Source: Actinomyces sp. oral taxon 170 str. F0386 (lineage in GTDB: Bacteria > Actinomycetota > Actinomycetes > Actinomycetales > Actinomycetaceae). Taken from it: a stretch of 64,000 bases of DNA. How positions within the stretch are numbered: position 1 is the first letter of the stretch; every line of letters starts with the position of its first letter. The notes below the pieces were generated by a model. It was not told the DNA's origin, ran no database searches, and worked only from the letters and a program-made list of their open reading frames with translations. Below are positions 1 through 7,569 of the stretch, piece by piece. The stretch is from the NCBI RefSeq assembly GCF_000195595.1, contig NZ_GL882516.1, positions 60,566-124,565 of the forward strand. The letters are read 5' to 3'. The translations under genes were made by a program, and so were the position numbers.

Positions 1-1255
1 CCCGGGCCACGGCCCGCCAGCCATAGAGGCTGGGAAGGAGCCCGTAGAGGACGAACAGGTGGGAGTAGGCCACGGCCTTGATCAGGCTCAGTCCCTCGCG
101 GCGCTCGATGCGCCAGTAGATCCAGGCGTAGATGAGCGCCGGACCGAAGGCGATGACGTAGGCGCCCACCAGCCACATCCATGACTGCTCCCACCTCAGG
201 ACCGCGGCCACGCCGGCAGTCACCATGGTGATGAGGAAGGACAGGGTGAGCAACGAGCCGGTCAGGAGCAGGTAGGGCGTGAGGATCTGCCAGAGCGTGT
301 CGGCGCGTCCCAGCCCCTGCTGCTCCCGGGCGACCGACCGCAGGAGGTGGAGCGCCTGCAGGTTTCCCTGGAACCAGCGGGTGCGTTGACGCATCAGACG
401 ACGCATGTTTGTCACACCCTGCTGGTGGACTGATGCCGAGGGCCAGAACTCATTGGCCCAGCTGGTGGCGTTGAGTCGGATCCCCAGGTCGAAGTCCTCG
501 GTCAGGGACCTCGTCCAGGGCCTGGGACCTAGGGCGTCGAGTGCGCTGAGGCGGACGAACTGGGCGTTGCCGCCCATGCCGACGCTGCGCACTCGGCGAC
601 GTCCCCGCTGGAAGACCTCGGTGAAGATGACGAACTCCATGTCCTGCATGCGGGCGAGCAGGGAGCCGAACCGGTTGTTGATCCGCACCCCCATCTGTAC
701 GGCACCGACCTCCTGGGGGGCGAAGGCCTTACGGACCTCGCCGATGGCGTGGGGGTCGAGTCGGCCGTCGGCGTCCATGACGCCGACGACGACTCTGGAG
801 GAGGACACCGAGGTGCAGCGGGAGCGCACGATCGACAGCGCGTCGTTGAGCGCCTCCCCCTTTCCCAGACGGGCACGAGGAGGACGGCGACGGACCACCT
901 CGACGCGCTCGTCACCGGCCTGGGCGGCCATCCGGGCGGTGTCGTCATCGGAGCCGTCGTCGATGACCATGATGCGCAAACCCGGGTCCGGGATCGAGGT
1001 GAGCCGCCTGACGCTCGCCCCGATCACCTCCGCCTCGTTGAGACAGGGCATGAGGATGACGACGAGGAGCGGAGCGTCCGGGTGCGAGGGCCCACCATGC
1101 CGCGGAGCTCCTCGGGAGGCGAGCAGCATGAAGAGCGTGTAGACCAGAGCGACGGCGATCATTCCCAGGGCTCCCCACCAACCGATACGGTCGAGGATTC
1201 CCAGGGGACTTGAGGGACCCAGATCCATGCGCATGAACGGGAACGGCGTCATCAT
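1..1255 (-). CDS. Processive GT2 family glycosyltransferase (partial, C-terminus beyond left edge)
   Basis: This is a membrane-bound family 2 glycosyltransferase of the cellulose/hyaluronan/poly-GlcNAc synthase type. The frame runs open off the left edge, giving about 418 residues. A first membrane segment lies at about residues 24-46. The GT2 domain follows: VIDDGSDDD near 97-105 (nucleotide-sugar binding), DAD at 161-163 (metal and donor binding), TED at 252-254 (catalytic base) and QRTRW at 290-294, the QxxRW signature of processive enzymes. Further hydrophobic segments start near 325. Two ATG codons lie at the start; the first overlaps the stop of the upstream small membrane gene (TGATG), so the two are probably translationally coupled. 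It probably makes or exports an extracellular polysaccharide; the sugar cannot be read from the sequence. Confidence 0.88.
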   Translation of the reverse strand, partial: MMTPFPFMRMDLGPSSPLGILDRIGWWGALGMIAVALVYTLFMLLASRGAPRHGGPSHPDAPLLVVILMPCLNEAEVIGASVRRLTSIPDPGLRIMVIDDGSDDDTARMAAQAGDERVEVVRRRPPRARLGKGEALNDALSIVRSRCTSVSSSRVVVGVMDADGRLDPHAIGEVRKAFAPQEVGAVQMGVRINNRFGSLLARMQDMEFVIFTEVFQRGRRRVRSVGMGGNAQFVRLSALDALGPRPWTRSLTEDFDLGIRLNATSWANEFWPSASVHQQGVTNMRRLMRQRTRWFQGNLQALHLLRSVAREQQGLGRADTLWQILTPYLLLTGSLLTLSFLITMVTAGVAAVLRWEQSWMWLVGAYVIAFGPALIYAWIYWRIERREGLSLIKAVAYSHLFVLYGLLPSLYGWRAVAR

Positions 1256-1515
1256 CACGCCCGCAGGCTCATCATGCCGCCGCGCCGCTGGGCGCGGCGC
1301 TCCCCGGTGCGCCGCGAGCGCAGAACCAGGCCACGGGCGGCGCCGTAGATGTTGGTCAACAGGAAGAAGGCCAGGATGATGACGAACACCAGTCCGGCGC
1401 AGTCGATGAGGAAGCGGGCGATGAGGGCGGGAGGGGAGCCTGCCGGAGCGACGTACCACACGACGAACAATCCGGTCCCGGCGGCGAATGGGGAGTAGTG
1501 CATGAGGCCATCCAT
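1255..1515 (-). CDS. Small membrane protein coupled to the GT2 glycosyltransferase
   Basis: An 86-residue protein of unknown function. It has one moderately hydrophobic stretch near residues 12-30, a strong transmembrane segment near 43-62 (VFVIILAFFLLTNIYG) and a short basic tail rich in Arg. Its stop codon shares one base with the glycosyltransferase start, so it is probably an accessory subunit or assembly partner of that enzyme. I chose the ATG at 1515; an ATG at 1503 is also possible, and the frame stays open upstream to 1644. No recognised family. The gene call rests on the membrane segment, the coupling and the promoter-like sequence upstream. Confidence 0.6.
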   Translation of the reverse strand: MDGLMHYSPFAAGTGLFVVWYVAPAGSPPALIARFLIDCAGLVFVIILAFFLLTNIYGAARGLVLRSRRTGERRAQRRGGMMSLRA

Positions 1516-1666
1516 CTGGATCCAAGGGGTAGGGCCGGTACCGACTGGCGTCACCGGATGCAGCAAGCAGAGCCAGCCGGTACCAACGCCTCGGTGCGGC
1601 GTGCCCGGGGGTGACGGGATGTGGGAACTCAGCCCGTCGGGCACGGCACACCGTGCGTCACAACCA

Positions 1667-1705
1667 AATATAACAATAGAGTAACGCTACGCAACACTGT
1701 GTCAA
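1667..1705 (-). promoter_or_regulatory. Candidate promoter(s) of the glycosyltransferase operon
   Basis: In this locally AT-rich stretch the minus strand reads TTGCGT (1694-1689), a 16-base spacer, then TATATT (1672-1667). A second overlapping candidate is TTGACA (1705-1700), 16 bases, then TACTCT (1683-1678). Either would give a 5' leader of roughly 145-160 bases before the small membrane gene. The remainder of 1516-1837 shows no convincing gene. Confidence 0.4.
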
Positions 1706-1837
1706 TCAACTATCCGGTCAACCGGTTCTTAGAGAAAGACTCAGAAGAATCTCAAGGGCTGCGATTTCAACGATTGAAACGTCAAAGAGGGAGGACCTTG
1801 ACGTTGGCCCTCCTTCCTTGACGAACCGGGGAGAAGG

Positions 1838-3226
1838 TCACAGACGATCACAATCTGTCTCAGCCAGCCGGTTCGGCCGCCTTTTTTCCCTCTTCCGGGC
1901 GCGGGCGGCCTCGCCGTGGGCGGGCAGGTCCTCACAGGCGGCCAGGATCTCCAGCGCTGGTGCCATGGCCTCCAGGGCACCGGCGCCGTACTCGATGAGC
2001 TGGACCGGCTTGAGGAAGGCCATGACGCTCAGACCGGCGGCGAATCGGGCGGTACCGCCGGTGGGCAGGACGTGGTTGGAGCCTGCCAGGTAGTCCCCCA
2101 GGGGCACCGGGCTGTAGGGACCGACGAATATGGCTCCGGCGTTGCGGATCCGACGAGCGACCTCGGGAGCATCAGTGGTGTGGATCTCCAGGTGCTCGGC
2201 GGCGTAGGCGTCGGCGACCTCGATGGCCTGCTCGAGGTCGCGCACCAGGACAGTCCCCGACTGCGGTCCGCTCAGGGCGATGGAGGCCCGGTCTTTGTGC
2301 CGGGTGGCGCTGAGCCTGCGCTCGAGCGCGGCGTCGACGGCGTCGGCCAGCTCCGGGGAGTCGGTGATGAGGACGCTGCCGGCGTTGGGATCATGCTCCG
2401 CCTGGGAGAGCAGATCGGCGGCGACGTACTCGGGGTCGGCGCCGGCGTCGGCCAGGACGGCGATCTCGGTGGGGCCGGCCTCTGCGTCGATGCCGACCGT
2501 TCCCATGACGGCGCGCTTGGCGGCGGCCACGTAGACGTTGCCAGGACCGGTGATGACATCAACCGGCTGGCACAGGACCTCTCCCCCAGCGTCAGCACAG
2601 TCGGTGTCGTCCTGGACGTCGGCGCCGTAAGCGAGCATCGCGATCGCCTGGGCACCACCGACGGCATAGACCTCAGTCAGTCCCAGTAGCGCGCAGGCCG
2701 CCAGGATCGTGGGGTGGGGCAGTCCACCGAACCGGGCCTGGGGCGGGCTGGCCAGGGCGATCTGCTCGACGCCGGCGACCTGGGCGGCCACCGCGTTCAT
2801 AACCACGCTGGAGGGGTAGACCGCCAGCCCGCCGGGAACGTAGAGCCCTACACGTTCCACCGGGATCCAGCGCTGGGTGACGGTTCCGCCGGGAATCACA
2901 TCGGTGGAGCGCTCGGAGGGTACCTGGGCGGCGTGACCGGCACGGTTGTGGGAGATGGACAGCTCCAGGGCCTCGCGCACCGCCGGGTCCAGGTCGCTGA
3001 GCGCCTGGGCGATGGCCTGAGCGGGAACTCGAAGGTGGGTGGGGCGGACGCCGTCGAAGCGCTGGGCGGCGTCGCGCAGAGCGGCCGCGCCTCGGGAGCG
3101 GACGTCCTCGATCAGGGGGGCCACCGCGGCCTGGGCGGTGGTCACATCGAGGGCGGCCCGGGGAAGGGCCTGCGCCAGGCGGCGGGCGGAGAGACGGGTG
3201 CTGCGCAGATCAGTGCGGGTGAGCAT
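1838..3226 (-). CDS. hisD: Histidinol dehydrogenase
   Basis: Catalyses the last two steps of histidine biosynthesis, NAD-dependent oxidation of L-histidinol to L-histidine, in the cytoplasm as a zinc enzyme. At 462 residues it is slightly longer than usual, with a basic C-terminal tail of about 30 residues. Family features visible: the GPGNVYVAAAKR nucleotide-loop region, SQAEHDPNAGS carrying the conserved Gln and His of the active site, and the SNHVLPTGGTARF block near the C-terminus. The ATG at 3226 is preceded by GAGGG. It stands alone here: downstream is an intergenic region and an unrelated glycosyltransferase, and upstream is the metE terminator, so the usual actinobacterial hisD-hisC-hisB run is absent at this site. 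Confidence 0.96.
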   Translation of the reverse strand: MLTRTDLRSTRLSARRLAQALPRAALDVTTAQAAVAPLIEDVRSRGAAALRDAAQRFDGVRPTHLRVPAQAIAQALSDLDPAVREALELSISHNRAGHAAQVPSERSTDVIPGGTVTQRWIPVERVGLYVPGGLAVYPSSVVMNAVAAQVAGVEQIALASPPQARFGGLPHPTILAACALLGLTEVYAVGGAQAIAMLAYGADVQDDTDCADAGGEVLCQPVDVITGPGNVYVAAAKRAVMGTVGIDAEAGPTEIAVLADAGADPEYVAADLLSQAEHDPNAGSVLITDSPELADAVDAALERRLSATRHKDRASIALSGPQSGTVLVRDLEQAIEVADAYAAEHLEIHTTDAPEVARRIRNAGAIFVGPYSPVPLGDYLAGSNHVLPTGGTARFAAGLSVMAFLKPVQLIEYGAGALEAMAPALEILAACEDLPAHGEAARARKREKRRPNRLAETDCDRL

Positions 3227-3307
3227 GCCCTCAAGCCTACCGGCCGCGCGCGAGGCTGCCTGGGCGCCCGAGTGAGTGCGCGCTTGAACGTTGTGCCGGC
3301 CAGCGAC

Positions 3308-3356
3308 GCGCAGGGGCGGCCTGGGAGAGCTGCCCTCTCCCAGGCCGCCCCTGCGC
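3308..3356 (-). terminator. Strong hairpin terminator downstream of metE
   Basis: A perfect 22-base-pair stem (arms 3308-3329 and 3335-3356) with a 5-base loop lies 20 bases beyond the metE stop codon. No T-tract follows, as is common for actinobacterial terminators. Confidence 0.8.
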
Positions 3357-3375
3357 CTCTGGTCGCTTCAGAGGC

Positions 3376-5766
3376 TCACAGGGACTTGCGCACGGCGCGG
3401 GCGGCACCGACGAGGCTGGTCAGGCTCGCCTCGGTCTCGGCGTAGGCGCGGGTCTTGAGACCGCAGTCGGGGTTGACCCAGACCTTCTCCGCCCCCAGGG
3501 CGTCAACGGCTCGCTGGAGCAGGTCGGTGCACTCGGCCTGGCTGGGAACGCGCGGGGAGTGGATGTCCCACACTCCTGGTCCGAGCTGACGCTCGAAGCC
3601 GTGCTCGGCCACAGCAGGCAGGATGTCCATGCGCGAGCGGGAGGCCTCGATGGAGGTGACGTCGGCATCGAGGTGGTCGACCGCGTCGATGACGACGTCG
3701 AACTCGGAGTAGCACAGGTGGGTGTGGACCTGGGTGGCAGGGGCCGCCCCTCCAGTGGCCAGACGGAAGGAGCCCACGGACCACTCCAGGTAGGCGGGAC
3801 GGTCGGCGCGACGCAGCGGCAGAGTCTCGCGGATGGCCGGCTCATCGACCTGGATGACGCCAATGCCCGCCGCCTCGAGGTCGGCGACCTCCTCGCGCAG
3901 AGCCAGGCCCAGCTGATCGGCGACCTGAGCACGCGGGATGTCGTCGCGCACGAAGGACCAGGCCATGATCGTCACCGGACCGGTGAGCATGCCCTTGAGG
4001 GGCTTGTCGGTCAGGGACTGGGCGTAGGCCGACCACGCCACCGTCATGGGCTCGGGACGGACGACGTCGCCCCACAGGATCGAGGGGCGGGTGCAGCGTG
4101 AGCCGTACGACTGGACCCAGCCGTGCTCAGTGGTCACGAAGCCGTCGAGCAGCTCTGCGAAGTACTGGACCATGTCGTTGCGCTCGGCCTCGCCGTGCAC
4201 CAGGACGTCCAGGCCGAGGCGCTCCTGGAGGGCGACGACGCTGGCGATCTCGGCGCGCATGGCGGTGTCGTAGGCGGCGTCATCGATCTCGCCCTTGCGC
4301 CAGGCGGCCCGGGCCTTGCGGATCTCGGCGGTCTGCGGGAAGGAGCCGATGGTGGTGGTGGGGAGCTCGGGCAGCCCGAGGCGCTCGTCCTGGGCCGCCT
4401 TGCGCTCGGCGTAGGGGGCGCGGGTGCGGTCGCCCTCGGTGACGGCGTCGACGGCGGCGCGCACCTCGTCGCGGTGCACACCCGGGTGGGCGGCGCGCTG
4501 GTTGCGCAGGTCGGTGTCCTGGGCGAGCTCGGCGGCAACGGCCTCACGGCCCTGGGCCAGCCCCTTGGCCAGGGTGATGACCTCACCGACCTTCTGGTCG
4601 GCGAAGGCGAGCCAGGAGCGGATCTGCGGGTCGATGGCGGTCTCGCGCTCGACGTCGTGCGGCACGTGCTGCAGGGAGGTGGACGTGGCCACGGTGATGG
4701 GGGTGCCCTCGGGCAGGCGCTCACGCAGCTGCTCGAGCGTGCCCAGCGCCGCATCCAGGTCGGTGCGCCAGATGTTGCGTCCTGAGACGACGCCGGCGAC
4801 GACGGCCTTGTCCTCCAGGGAGGCCAGGTCGCCGGCCTCGGGCAAGGAGCCGGCCACGAGGTCGAGGCCCACAGCCTCCACCGGGGCCTGTCCGAGCACG
4901 GGCAGAGCGTCACCCAGGGACCCGTAGGTGCCTGCCACAAGGATTTGAGGACGCTCCACGATGGCGCCCAGCCAGGTGTAGGCATCGCGCACGGCATCGA
5001 GAACACGCCGGCGATCGACGTTCCAGGAGTCGGAGACCAGGGCGGGCTCGTCGAGCTGGACCCAGGTGGCACCGGCCTGGTGCAGGTCCATGAGCAGGTG
5101 ACCGTAGGCGTGAAGGACGTCGCCGAGCCGATCCAGGGGGTGGAAGTCCTCAGCCGCCTCGTCAGAGGGCTTGGCCATCAGCAGGTAGCTGACCGGCCCC
5201 ACGACGACGGGGCGGACCTCCGCTCCGGTCTCCTTGGCCTCGCGGACCTGGTCCGCGATGGCGGTGTCGACGTAGTCAATGGGGGTGGAGGCGTCGATCT
5301 CGGGAACCAGGTAGTGGTAGTTGGAGTCGAGCCACTTGGTCATCTCCAGGGCGGGACGGGCGCCCTCACCTCGGGCCAGCGTGAAGTAGCCCTCGATGTC
5401 CAGGGCACCGCCGGCGTCCAGCAGGTCGCGGAAACGAGCAGGCACGGCCCCCAGGGTGGCGGTGACCTGGAGGACCTGGTCGTAGAGGGTGAAGTCCGCG
5501 GGCACCGACGCGGGCTGGATGAGCCCCAGGTCCGCCAGGCGCGAGCGGGTCGCCCCGCGCAGCTCGGAAGCGGCGTGTCGCAGCTCGTCGACGCTCAGGT
5601 TCCCCTTCCAGAAGGACTCCACCGCGCGTTTGAGCTCGCGGTCCCTACCGATGCGGGGATAGCCCAGGACGGTGGCCCCCGGCAGGGGGGCCGAGGGGAC
5701 CTGCGACTCGGTCACGGCGATCTCCGCCGGTGAGGCGATGGTGGCCGGCTCAGGGGTGGCGCTCAT
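3376..5766 (-). CDS. metE: Cobalamin-independent methionine synthase
   Basis: Transfers the methyl group of 5-methyltetrahydropteroyl-polyglutamate to homocysteine to give methionine, without vitamin B12. At 796 residues it is close to the usual length, with both MetE barrels. Near the N-terminus is GYPRIGRDRELK (homocysteine/folate side). Zinc ligands in the C-terminal barrel are visible in THLCYSEF (His, Cys) and NPDCGLKTR (Cys). GSFPQT marks the start of the second barrel. The ATG at 5766 has AGGAG five bases upstream and overlaps the metF stop by four bases (ATGA), so metF and metE form a coupled operon producing and using methyl-folate. No cobalamin riboswitch was recognised upstream. 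Confidence 0.97.
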   Translation of the reverse strand: MSATPEPATIASPAEIAVTESQVPSAPLPGATVLGYPRIGRDRELKRAVESFWKGNLSVDELRHAASELRGATRSRLADLGLIQPASVPADFTLYDQVLQVTATLGAVPARFRDLLDAGGALDIEGYFTLARGEGARPALEMTKWLDSNYHYLVPEIDASTPIDYVDTAIADQVREAKETGAEVRPVVVGPVSYLLMAKPSDEAAEDFHPLDRLGDVLHAYGHLLMDLHQAGATWVQLDEPALVSDSWNVDRRRVLDAVRDAYTWLGAIVERPQILVAGTYGSLGDALPVLGQAPVEAVGLDLVAGSLPEAGDLASLEDKAVVAGVVSGRNIWRTDLDAALGTLEQLRERLPEGTPITVATSTSLQHVPHDVERETAIDPQIRSWLAFADQKVGEVITLAKGLAQGREAVAAELAQDTDLRNQRAAHPGVHRDEVRAAVDAVTEGDRTRAPYAERKAAQDERLGLPELPTTTIGSFPQTAEIRKARAAWRKGEIDDAAYDTAMRAEIASVVALQERLGLDVLVHGEAERNDMVQYFAELLDGFVTTEHGWVQSYGSRCTRPSILWGDVVRPEPMTVAWSAYAQSLTDKPLKGMLTGPVTIMAWSFVRDDIPRAQVADQLGLALREEVADLEAAGIGVIQVDEPAIRETLPLRRADRPAYLEWSVGSFRLATGGAAPATQVHTHLCYSEFDVVIDAVDHLDADVTSIEASRSRMDILPAVAEHGFERQLGPGVWDIHSPRVPSQAECTDLLQRAVDALGAEKVWVNPDCGLKTRAYAETEASLTSLVGAARAVRKSL

Positions 5767-6974
5767 ACGTTCTCCTTGGTGATGGTGGTGTGGGGCTGGA
5801 CGGGGCGACAGGACGAGGCTGCTGAGCCCGGAGCGCCGCAGCGTAGGAAGGAGGGGCCACGACCGGGGGTGGCCTGGAGGTAGCCTCGATCGACGGCGTC
5901 ACGCACCTCCCGGTCAGGGGCGGCCCCGGCCAGGATGCCACCCAGACGCAGGTGGCTGATGACATCGAGGGCCGGGCGGGTCCGGTTGAAGGTGTACAGG
6001 TGCAGCCCGGGCGCTCCGGCGCGCAGGAGCGCCGTAGCCAGGTCGAGTGTCGCGCCGATGCCGCGCTCCACGAGGGTGGCGCCGCTGGCCGACCCGAGCG
6101 AGGATCGCAGAGCGTCAGGCACCTTGACACCGGTGAGTGCCTCGAGGCGGGTGAGCCTGCGCAGGTCGGTCAGAGGAATGACACCGGGAAGAATCGGGAT
6201 GCTCACGCCCGCGTAGGAGGCGGCGTTGGTCAGGGCCACGTAGTCAGCCGGGTCGTAGAAGACCTGGGTGATGGCCAGGTCGGCCCCGGCGGCCTGCTTG
6301 GCGGCCAGGACCTCAATGGCCTCGATGTGGTCGCTGGTGGCTGGGTAGGCGGCCACGGCGATCGTGACGTGGCGCCTGCCGTCGCCGAAGAAGTCGGCCT
6401 CGACCTCCCGGATGACCCGAACGAGGTCATCGGCGTGGTGCAGCTCCCCGGCGACGTCGTCGGCCCGGGTGCCAGCAGGAGGATCACCGCGCAGCGCCAG
6501 GAAGCGCCGCACCCCCATGCGCAGGAAGCGGGTGACGATGTCGACGGCCTCCTGCTTGCGGTAGCCGATGCAGGTCAGGTGTGCCATGAGGGGGATGGTG
6601 CTGGACTCGAGCACGTGGGAGAGCACGCCCTCGGACGGGTTGGTCTCCTCCTGGACGGCGCGCACACGAGACGCGCCATCATCCCGGCCCCCCACACGCT
6701 CCGAAGGATCCGCTCCATGCTCTTTCGCACCGGCTCGTGGGACGGGCTCGGACACGAAGGTGGGACGGTAGGTCACTGACACGAAGTCGGGGCCGGTGGC
6801 CAGGAGCCTGTCGATTCGCCCCCAGGTGGCCGAGGCGGCCCTGCCCGGGCGCGGGGGGAAGAGCTCCAGGCTGACGGTCGGCAGGGACCGCCTCGCTCCA
6901 TGCTCACCACTGCCGGAGTGATCGCCACCGCCCCCGACTCCGGCGGTGAGCTCAGTGGGCTCGTTGTCTAGCAC
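5763..6974 (-). CDS. metF: 5,10-methylenetetrahydrofolate reductase
   Basis: Reduces methylenetetrahydrofolate to 5-methyltetrahydrofolate, the methyl donor for MetE encoded directly downstream. The FAD-dependent TIM-barrel begins at VSLELFPPRPG and includes DFVSVTY, HLTCIGY, FLALRGDPP, AITQVFYD and the IPILPGVIPL strand. I chose the GTG at 6974 because GGAG sits five bases upstream and it avoids the preceding gene; this gives 403 residues. The frame stays open to 7154, which would overlap the upstream gene. Low-complexity Gly/Glu/Arg inserts (residues near 10-30 and 80-105) make it longer than typical 290-320 residue enzymes. Overlaps metE by four bases. Confidence 0.9.
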   Translation of the reverse strand: MLDNEPTELTAGVGGGGDHSGSGEHGARRSLPTVSLELFPPRPGRAASATWGRIDRLLATGPDFVSVTYRPTFVSEPVPRAGAKEHGADPSERVGGRDDGASRVRAVQEETNPSEGVLSHVLESSTIPLMAHLTCIGYRKQEAVDIVTRFLRMGVRRFLALRGDPPAGTRADDVAGELHHADDLVRVIREVEADFFGDGRRHVTIAVAAYPATSDHIEAIEVLAAKQAAGADLAITQVFYDPADYVALTNAASYAGVSIPILPGVIPLTDLRRLTRLEALTGVKVPDALRSSLGSASGATLVERGIGATLDLATALLRAGAPGLHLYTFNRTRPALDVISHLRLGGILAGAAPDREVRDAVDRGYLQATPGRGPSFLRCGAPGSAASSCRPVQPHTTITKENV

Positions 6975-7126
6975 GTCGTCTCCATCGATCCTGGCTGAAG
7001 CACCCGCGCACCGGGTTGCTGCGGCGTCATCGAACCAGGTCTCTCGGCCGCTCTGGATGGTTGAGCGTATCAAACCATGACCGTACTCCGACCCCACCGG
7101 CGTCCCAGATAGCGAGAATCTCCTGC

Positions 7127-7495
7127 TCAGTCGGCCGGCCGACTCACGCTCCATCTCTCCCAGCAGGCGGCCCGCTCGGGAGGCGCCCAGCCCTCATCTC
7201 GGGTTCCGACCTCACCGGTGGCAGCCGACACCACCAGTGACGCCAGGCTGGGCTCGCCCCGGGCTGCGCAGTCGTGGCTGATCATGCTGAGCAGGGGCCC
7301 CATATGACGCGGCAGCACGCTCCGTCCGATCGATTCGCTGAGCTCTCCGTAGGTGATGACCTCACGGTGCTGAGCGATATCGAGCAGGACGGAACGTGCT
7401 GCAATAGTGGACTGGGCCAGCCTCGGGGAGAGCCGGTACATCCTCTCCCCCACAGGGAATCGGTCACCGATGGCGATGACGAGCGGCTGAGACAC
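7127..7495 (-). CDS. Small conserved-looking protein with a TYGEL motif, function unknown
   Basis: A 122-residue soluble protein with no signal or membrane segment. The central part reads ITYGELSESIG, then PRHMGPLLSMISHDC, then LASLVV. This resembles the winged-helix module of alkyltransferase-like proteins (TYGDIA-type motif), in small proteins that lack the methyl-acceptor cysteine motif PCHRV. I do not assign an activity. It precedes metF on the same strand with about 150 bases between its stop and the preferred metF start; a 16-base perfect palindrome spans its stop codon. It could equally be an independent gene. Start chosen at the ATG at 7495. Confidence 0.55.
   Translation of the reverse strand: MSQPLVIAIGDRFPVGERMYRLSPRLAQSTIAARSVLLDIAQHREVITYGELSESIGRSVLPRHMGPLLSMISHDCAARGEPSLASLVVSAATGEVGTRDEGWAPPERAACWERWSVSRPAD
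7129..7144. repeat. 16-base perfect palindrome upstream of metF
   Basis: AGTCGGCCGGCCGACT is fully self-complementary. It overlaps the stop codon of the small gene and lies about 155 bases upstream of the chosen metF start. It may be a protein-binding site for the met operon or simply a GC-rich chance palindrome. Confidence 0.35.
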
Positions 7496-7541
7496 AGTGC
7501 GATGATCCCGGATGTCCGGGGCTCCTCACAAGATCATACCG

Positions 7542-7568
7542 CCGAGCCTCGCCCCGAGGCCGGCTCGG
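7542..7568 (-). terminator. Hairpin terminator after the LPXTG protein gene
   Basis: CCGAGCC (7542-7548) pairs with GGCTCGG (7562-7568), with extra pairing inside the loop. It lies directly beyond the stop codon of the beta-helix surface protein gene. Confidence 0.55.
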
Positions 7569-7569
7569 A

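Noticed and set aside
6975-7126. Cobalamin riboswitch or S-box before metF-metE
   Set aside because: No B12-box or S-box conserved cores were recognised in this stretch, only a palindrome nearby.
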